From JAEZBP01 sp963832725 (GTDB lineage Bacteria; Myxococcota_A; Polyangia; Polyangiales; Sandaracinaceae), in the NCBI GenBank assembly GCA_963832725.1, contig CAWHVG010000005.1:682001-746000 (forward strand): a stretch of DNA of 64,000 nt, given 5' to 3'. Position numbers and translations under genes: made by a program. Position 1 is the stretch's first letter. Each line of letters starts with the position of its first letter. The notes under the pieces are model-generated. The model had not been told where the DNA came from, made no database searches, and saw only the letters and a list, made by a program, of their open reading frames with translations. Below, in pieces: positions 59,831 to 64,000 of this stretch.

Positions 59831-60634
59831 ATGGGCGAATCCGCGACGGTGCTGCTCCACGCGGCGGGGCTCGACGCGCCACGCGGCGGCGACGAGCTCT
59901 CGGAGCTGCGCGCCCAGCGCGTGTGGCTGTATCGCAGGTTGCGGGTGGACGGCGTGATCCTGGAGAGCCTCCCCGCCCCGCGATCGGCCGCCGAGGTCTT
60001 CGTGAAGGAGCACCTCGTGCTCGCGGACGATGGAGCCGGCGCGCAGGCGCTGCTCTGCAACGCGGACGGGCTCGAGATCGACACCGAGGCCTGGGCGCGA
60101 GCCCTCTTCGAGCGGGGGATCCGCGTGGAGGTCGGCCCGGACGGACCGCTTTCGGGCGCCGACGTGGTGTGGATCCCCGGCCGCGGGGCGCTCCTCGGCG
60201 TGAACGACGCCCGCGATCGCGCCGCCGTACCCGCGCTCGCTGCGCTCTTCGGGGCCGAAGTGCGCTGCATCGAGCTGGACGACGCGCGCTTCGCTCGGCT
60301 GGACATGGCGGTCGCGGCCCTCGACGACGGGACCGTGCTGGCCTGCCGGCGGGCGCTCTCACCGTGGGCGCTGCACATGATCGAGTCATGGACCGACGCG
60401 CCGGTCGTCGACGTGCCGCTCGCCGACGCGCTCGAAGGTGGGCTGCGCTTCGTCCAGGCCGGCCGGCGGGTGTTCACGGGCCACGGCGCGCCGGAAGTAC
60501 AGGCCATTCTGGCCGAGCGCGGGTACGGCGTCCTGCCGCTGCCGCTCGACCGGATCCAGCGCCGCGGCCGCGGAGCGAGCGCGCTCGTGGCCCGTGTGAT
60601 CCGGGCCGAACGTCGGGGCGCGACGCGCGCCTGA
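59831..60634 (+). CDS. Amidinotransferase/DDAH-like protein, probably without activity
   Basis: A 267-residue protein with the repeating alpha-beta propeller pattern of the guanidino-modifying superfamily: GADVVWIPGRGALLGV, GAEVRCIELDDARFARLDMAVAALDDGTVLAC, LEGGLRFVQAGRRVF. In active members (DDAH, arginine deiminase) the middle strand has His (FYHLD-type) and the C-terminal segment has the nucleophilic Cys (GGLTC-type). Here the His position reads ARLD and the Cys position LRF, so both catalytic residues seem lost. An active site shifted elsewhere cannot be excluded. ATG 59831 fits; the upstream DUF420 gene ends 105 bp before. Confidence 0.5.
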   Translation: MGESATVLLHAAGLDAPRGGDELSELRAQRVWLYRRLRVDGVILESLPAPRSAAEVFVKEHLVLADDGAGAQALLCNADGLEIDTEAWARALFERGIRVEVGPDGPLSGADVVWIPGRGALLGVNDARDRAAVPALAALFGAEVRCIELDDARFARLDMAVAALDDGTVLACRRALSPWALHMIESWTDAPVVDVPLADALEGGLRFVQAGRRVFTGHGAPEVQAILAERGYGVLPLPLDRIQRRGRGASALVARVIRAERRGATRA

Positions 60635-60789
60635 AGACCCGCGCCGATTCGCCCAAGGCGAGCGGTCTCCGGCGCGTCGATGAGGGGAGCGCGAAAAATG
60701 ACGCGTTCACCCGTATGATGTCGTGTGGAACCTCGCCGGAGCGGCGTGGTCCCTTGCACGACGCGCCCTTTGGACCGAGGTTGAAGCTC

Positions 60790-61926
60790 ATGACTCGCCG
60801 AACGACCCTCCTGGTTACGACGTTCCTGCTGGTCGGGGTCGCGTCGAGCAGCGTCGCCGCGCAAGACTTGCCGGTCTCGGTCACGCGCCGGGCCGTCCGC
60901 GCGGCCGTGAAGATCACCGCGGAAACGCCCAGCGGGCAGATGTCGACGGGCTCGGGCAGCGTCATCGATCCGCGCGGCTACGTGCTGACGAATTTCCACG
61001 TCGTCGGTCACACCCAGCCGGGCGACGGCGCTCCGGGCTCGCTCTTCAACCCGAGCAACGAGGTCCGGCTGGGGATGGCGAGCTCGGCGCGGGACACCGC
61101 CGAGGAGCGCTACGTCGGCCGCGTGGTGCGGGCCGACACCCTGCTCGACCTCGCGCTGATCCGCATCGTGTCCGAGGTCGACGGCACGCCGCTCCGGCCG
61201 AACCGCCGCTTCGCGAGCATCCCCCTCGCGAACACCTCGACCCTCCGCCCCGGTAGCCGCCTCTTCGCGTTCGGCTTCCCGCTCGGCGTGCGCACCATCA
61301 ACGTGACCAGCGGGGAGATGAGCGGCTTCCACATGAACAGCCGCGACGAGGTCGCGTGGATCCGGACGGACGCCGAGTTCAACCCCGGCAACAGCGGCGG
61401 CATGCTCCTCGACCGACGCGGGCGCCTGGTCGCCGTGCCCACCGCAGTGCTCTCGGGCCGCGGCACGCTGGAGCCGATCGAGCTGGCCCGTCCCGTGGAG
61501 CGCATCCCGGAGGAATGGCGGCGCGCGATGCGCCACGGGACCATCGACGACGTGGTGATCGACGGCGTGCCTCAGCTCGCGCTCGATTCCGAGCTCACCG
61601 ACGAGGCCGTCGGGGACGGCAACGCGTTCGATCGCCCGGAGATGCACTACTACCGACTGCCGGCCGATCGGCCGCTCGACGTTCAGGTCAGCCCCGGTCT
61701 GCCGGTGGGGCTCTTGACCGACGACGGGCACGTGGTCCGCGAAGCGCGCGGCGACCTCTCGGTGCGCGCGAGCGACCCCCAAGGGCTCCTGCTCGGGGTG
61801 CTGATCCCGCCGCGCTCGGAGTCGGGCGGCGGGACGCTCGCCATCCGCATCCGCGCCCGCCGCGGGCACGACGGCCCGCCCGGCTGGGCGCTGCCGCCGC
61901 CGGGTGGCGCACGCCGCCATCCCTGA
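60790..61926 (+). CDS. Exported trypsin-like serine protease
   Basis: A 378-residue protease of the DegP/trypsin_2 fold. A signal peptide (TLLVTTFLLVGVASSSVAAQ) precedes the catalytic triad: His in LTNFHVVGH, Asp in TLLDLALIRI, Ser in EFNPGNSGGMLL. GSGSVIDPRGYVLTNFHVVG is the standard N-terminal strand. No PDZ domain; instead a ~130-residue C-terminal beta-rich region (HYYRLPADRPLDVQVSPGLPVGLL) of the pre-peptidase C-terminal type. Probably acts in the periplasm or outside. ATG 60790 fits the signal; a possible -10 (TATGAT) lies at 60714 but no -35 box is clear. Confidence 0.86.
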   Translation: MTRRTTLLVTTFLLVGVASSSVAAQDLPVSVTRRAVRAAVKITAETPSGQMSTGSGSVIDPRGYVLTNFHVVGHTQPGDGAPGSLFNPSNEVRLGMASSARDTAEERYVGRVVRADTLLDLALIRIVSEVDGTPLRPNRRFASIPLANTSTLRPGSRLFAFGFPLGVRTINVTSGEMSGFHMNSRDEVAWIRTDAEFNPGNSGGMLLDRRGRLVAVPTAVLSGRGTLEPIELARPVERIPEEWRRAMRHGTIDDVVIDGVPQLALDSELTDEAVGDGNAFDRPEMHYYRLPADRPLDVQVSPGLPVGLLTDDGHVVREARGDLSVRASDPQGLLLGVLIPPRSESGGGTLAIRIRARRGHDGPPGWALPPPGGARRHP

Positions 61927-61996
61927 TCGAGCGCGGCCTCGGATCGACCCCCCGGCCGTCCTTGCACCGCGAGGACAGGACCACCAAGCTGCGCCG

Positions 61997-62890
61997 ATGG
62001 CCTTCCCCGAGATCGCGTACGGCACCCCGCGCAAGCTCCCCAGCCCCAAGGGACTTCGCGGCCGCGTCGTCGTGCTCGACATCGCGTTCGCGGCCGAGAC
62101 CGGCGGCGCCAGCTTCGAGAAGGTCACCAAGCGCTTCCTCGACCGACTCGGCCCGCGGCTGGCGATGTGGGTGGATCATCACGACCACCGCCGGCACGCG
62201 GAGTACGCGAACGACCCGCGCTTCGTCCTCTCGACCAAGGCCGAACATCCCGCGTGCCCGGAGATGGTCACGCCGGCGCGGGTGGAAGCGGCCGGCGAGG
62301 TCGACACCATCTGCTGCCACATCGACTTCGATGGCCTCTGCGCCGCCGCCAAGTGGATCCGCGGCGGCGAGGAGCCCTACCCCGGCGCCGACGCCGACGC
62401 GCGCGCCATCGACACCCGGATGGGCACCCCGAGCGAGCGCGCGGCGGTGATCGATCGGGCGCTCCGGGCGCGGCCGCGCGACGATGGCCTGAAAGGGCTG
62501 GTCGTCCGCTACCTGGCCACGGGCGCGAACGACGCCGGCTTGTGGGAGCCGATCGCCCGCGCGGCGGAGGAGTTCCGCATCTCCGAGGACGAAGCGCGCC
62601 GGCTCGCCCGCGGCTACCAGGTCGTGAAAGACATCGCCGTCGTCGACGCCACCGTCCGCAACGCGCCCTACGACAAGACCCTGCTCCTCTTGCTCGGCCA
62701 AGATCGCGCGCGCATCTCCGTCGCCTACGACGAGACCACCGTCACCTGCGCGGCGCGCTTCGACAGCGGCGTGAACCTCCTCGACACCCTGGGCCTCGAG
62801 GGCGGCATGCCGACTCGGGTGAGCCTCCCGCGCAAGCAGCTCGCGTCCGTCCTCGAACGACTGGGCGTGGACCCGCGCGCCCTCACCTGA
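61997..62890 (+). CDS. DHH-family phosphoesterase-like protein (tentative)
   Basis: A 297-residue cytoplasmic protein. WVDHHDHRRH carries a DHH motif and HIDFDGLCAAAKW resembles the H-D-D-G motif of the DHH superfamily (RecJ, oligoribonuclease NrnA, pyrophosphatases). A C-terminal part with DNDAGLWEPIARAAEEF and YDKTLLLLLGQDRARISVAYDET could correspond to the second (DHHA1-like) domain, but the RTGGDxxxAGG-type nucleotide loop is not obvious. Motif order is unusual (DHH before DFDG). ATG 61997 is in a good context after AGCTGCGCCG. Substrate unknown. Confidence 0.5.
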   Translation: MAFPEIAYGTPRKLPSPKGLRGRVVVLDIAFAAETGGASFEKVTKRFLDRLGPRLAMWVDHHDHRRHAEYANDPRFVLSTKAEHPACPEMVTPARVEAAGEVDTICCHIDFDGLCAAAKWIRGGEEPYPGADADARAIDTRMGTPSERAAVIDRALRARPRDDGLKGLVVRYLATGANDAGLWEPIARAAEEFRISEDEARRLARGYQVVKDIAVVDATVRNAPYDKTLLLLLGQDRARISVAYDETTVTCAARFDSGVNLLDTLGLEGGMPTRVSLPRKQLASVLERLGVDPRALT

Positions 62891-63134
62891 TCGAGCCGCT
62901 CTTCGACCATCGGCGTCTCGCCCCAGCGCCTCGCTTCGACCGTCCGCATTCGTTCGGCACGAGGTGAGGCGGGCCGTCGCGTCGACGATTGGAGCGCCTT
63001 GCGCGACACGGCTCGTCGACGTTCTCGGGGAGGGCAAGCTCGATCGTCTCGTCCAACTCCGACGAGCGTGCGCGCCGACGATCGACCGCGGACGCTTGCT
63101 TGACCCCTTCGTCGGGCGGCTCGTAGGTTGCCGC

Positions 63135-64000
63135 ATGGATTCTCCGCACGTCCGCTCCACATCCGTGCTCGCGCTCTGCGCTGCCGCCGCGCTTCTCGCC
63201 TCGGGCTGCAGCTGCGCCTCTCCGGGTGGGTCCGACGCCGGAAGCGCCGACGCGGCGACCGGCGACGCGGCGACCGGCGACCCAGCGACCGGCGACGCAG
63301 GGCCGACGCACACCTACTCGGACGCGGGGCCGGGAACCGACGGCGCGGTCCCCTACGACGACTGCACCGACGAGAACAACAAGAAGATCTTCGTGCTGAC
63401 CACGGATTTGTCGTCGGGCACGCACGAGAGCCACCTCCTTCGCTTCGACCCGGAGGCGGTGACCTACACCCACATCGGGGAGGTTCGCTGCGATTTGCCC
63501 GGCACCAACATCCTCCACTCCATGACGGTGGACCGGCACGGCACGGCCTACGTCAGCGCGAGCGACGGCTCCCTCTACACGGTCGACACCACCACCGCTG
63601 CCTGTCAGCCGACCGGCATGGAGACCGGCCAAGCGCAGGTGCAGAGCTACGGAATGGGCTTCGCCACCGTCGGCGACACCAACCAAGAGCGCCTCTACAT
63701 CACGGCGCAAGGCGGCTGGTGGATGGACGGCCTCGCGTGGCGTCGGCTCGGTGTCATCGACACCTCCACGCTCGCCATCTCGATGATCGGCGACCTGGAC
63801 GCGCCGACGCCCGCCAACATGGAGCTCACCGGCACCGGCGACGGCCGCCTCTTCGGGATGGTGGTCGACGTGCGGGACCTTCGGAACCTCGTCATCACCA
63901 TCGAGCTCCTGGACCCGGATACGGCCGCGACGATGGACAGCCACCAGGTCCCGCTCGCCGCCCGCTCGGGCTTCGACTTCGCGCAGTGGGGAGGCGACTT
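63135..64000 (+). CDS. Lipoprotein with beta-propeller-like domain, 3' truncated by window end
   Basis: The frame is open from ATG 63135 to the last base, so at least 288 residues. The signal ends ALLASGC (lipobox), and a linker of TGDAA/TGDP repeats (from a 12-bp DNA repeat near 63255-63300) follows. The mature part has repeated strands such as LLRFDPEAVTYTHIGEV, ILHSMTVDRHGTAYVSASDGSLYTVDT and DAPTPANMELTGTGDGRLFG, the style of NHL/Kelch-like propellers common in myxobacterial surface lipoproteins. Two cysteine pairs (DDCTDE, VRCDLPG, AACQPTG) may form disulfides. Stop is beyond the window. Confidence 0.7.
   Translation, partial: MDSPHVRSTSVLALCAAAALLASGCSCASPGGSDAGSADAATGDAATGDPATGDAGPTHTYSDAGPGTDGAVPYDDCTDENNKKIFVLTTDLSSGTHESHLLRFDPEAVTYTHIGEVRCDLPGTNILHSMTVDRHGTAYVSASDGSLYTVDTTTAACQPTGMETGQAQVQSYGMGFATVGDTNQERLYITAQGGWWMDGLAWRRLGVIDTSTLAISMIGDLDAPTPANMELTGTGDGRLFGMVVDVRDLRNLVITIELLDPDTAATMDSHQVPLAARSGFDFAQWGGD

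Overview
This is a GC-rich (roughly 70% G+C) chromosomal window from a predatory or soil-type Myxococcota (delta-proteobacterial) bacterium, probably of the Polyangiales/Sandaracinaceae kind. I base that on the density of lipoproteins with Asp/Gly/Ala-rich linkers, two eukaryote-like Ser/Thr kinases, an NtrC/histidine-kinase pair, a FHA-GGDEF protein, PspA next to a YbjN protein, and the housekeeping set metK, nadB, gltBD, trmH and lepB. No rRNA, tRNA or CRISPR array was found. The lineage is inferred from gene style, not from a marker tree.

Layout. 0-6 kb: a double-DsbA lipoprotein with a minisatellite tail, a GNAT-like protein, a complete IS66-family element (2672-4205) with a perfect 8-bp target duplication, then ybjN-pspA and an FmdB zinc-ribbon gene. 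6-12 kb: a PcrA/UvrD-type helicase divergent from an ECF sigma / anti-sigma / secreted-protein operon, then a zinc-ribbon Ser/Thr kinase and a 162-bp tandem repeat. 12-20 kb: trmH, then PBP1A followed by an FG-GAP-like protein, a solute-binding-protein homologue and an NtrY-like sensor kinase, the last three overlapping. 20-24 kb: a Cys-rich lipoprotein-like gene translationally coupled to a radical SAM/SPASM gene (the best candidate for an undescribed modification system here), a lipoprotein and an RluA-type pseudouridine synthase. 24-29 kb: two unlike ArsA/Get3-family ATPases overlapping a dienelactone-hydrolase-like gene, an orphan DNA methyltransferase, an FHA-GGDEF cyclase and an RCC1-repeat remnant. 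29-34 kb: lipoprotein, NtrC-type regulator plus Cys-containing sensor kinase, TPR and membrane proteins. 34-39 kb: metK with an unusual Lys/Ala/Asn tail, nadB, lytic transglycosylase, TPR protein. 39-47 kb: penicillin-acylase-family lipoprotein, polytopic membrane protein, second Ser/Thr kinase, small exported proteins. 47-55 kb: nitrogen assimilation (gltB-gltD, an Lrp/AsnC regulator with a 42-bp palindromic site at its promoter, a stand-alone NFACT-R protein). 55-64 kb: di-heme beta-propeller lipoprotein, Amt ammonium transporter, signal peptidase I, DUF420, amidinotransferase-like, serine protease, DHH-like and a terminal truncated lipoprotein gene.

Sequence quality. About ten conserved genes carry single-base frame breaks. 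In five of them (IS66 transposase start, FG-GAP-like gene, penicillin acylase, gltB, NFACT-R) removing one base from a GAATC/GATTC string, which restores GATC, repairs the protein exactly. Others are losses in a C run or a low-complexity repeat. Because housekeeping genes (gltB, metK) are affected, residual consensus errors are more likely than real pseudogenes. The coordinates of these genes below span the whole repaired gene.
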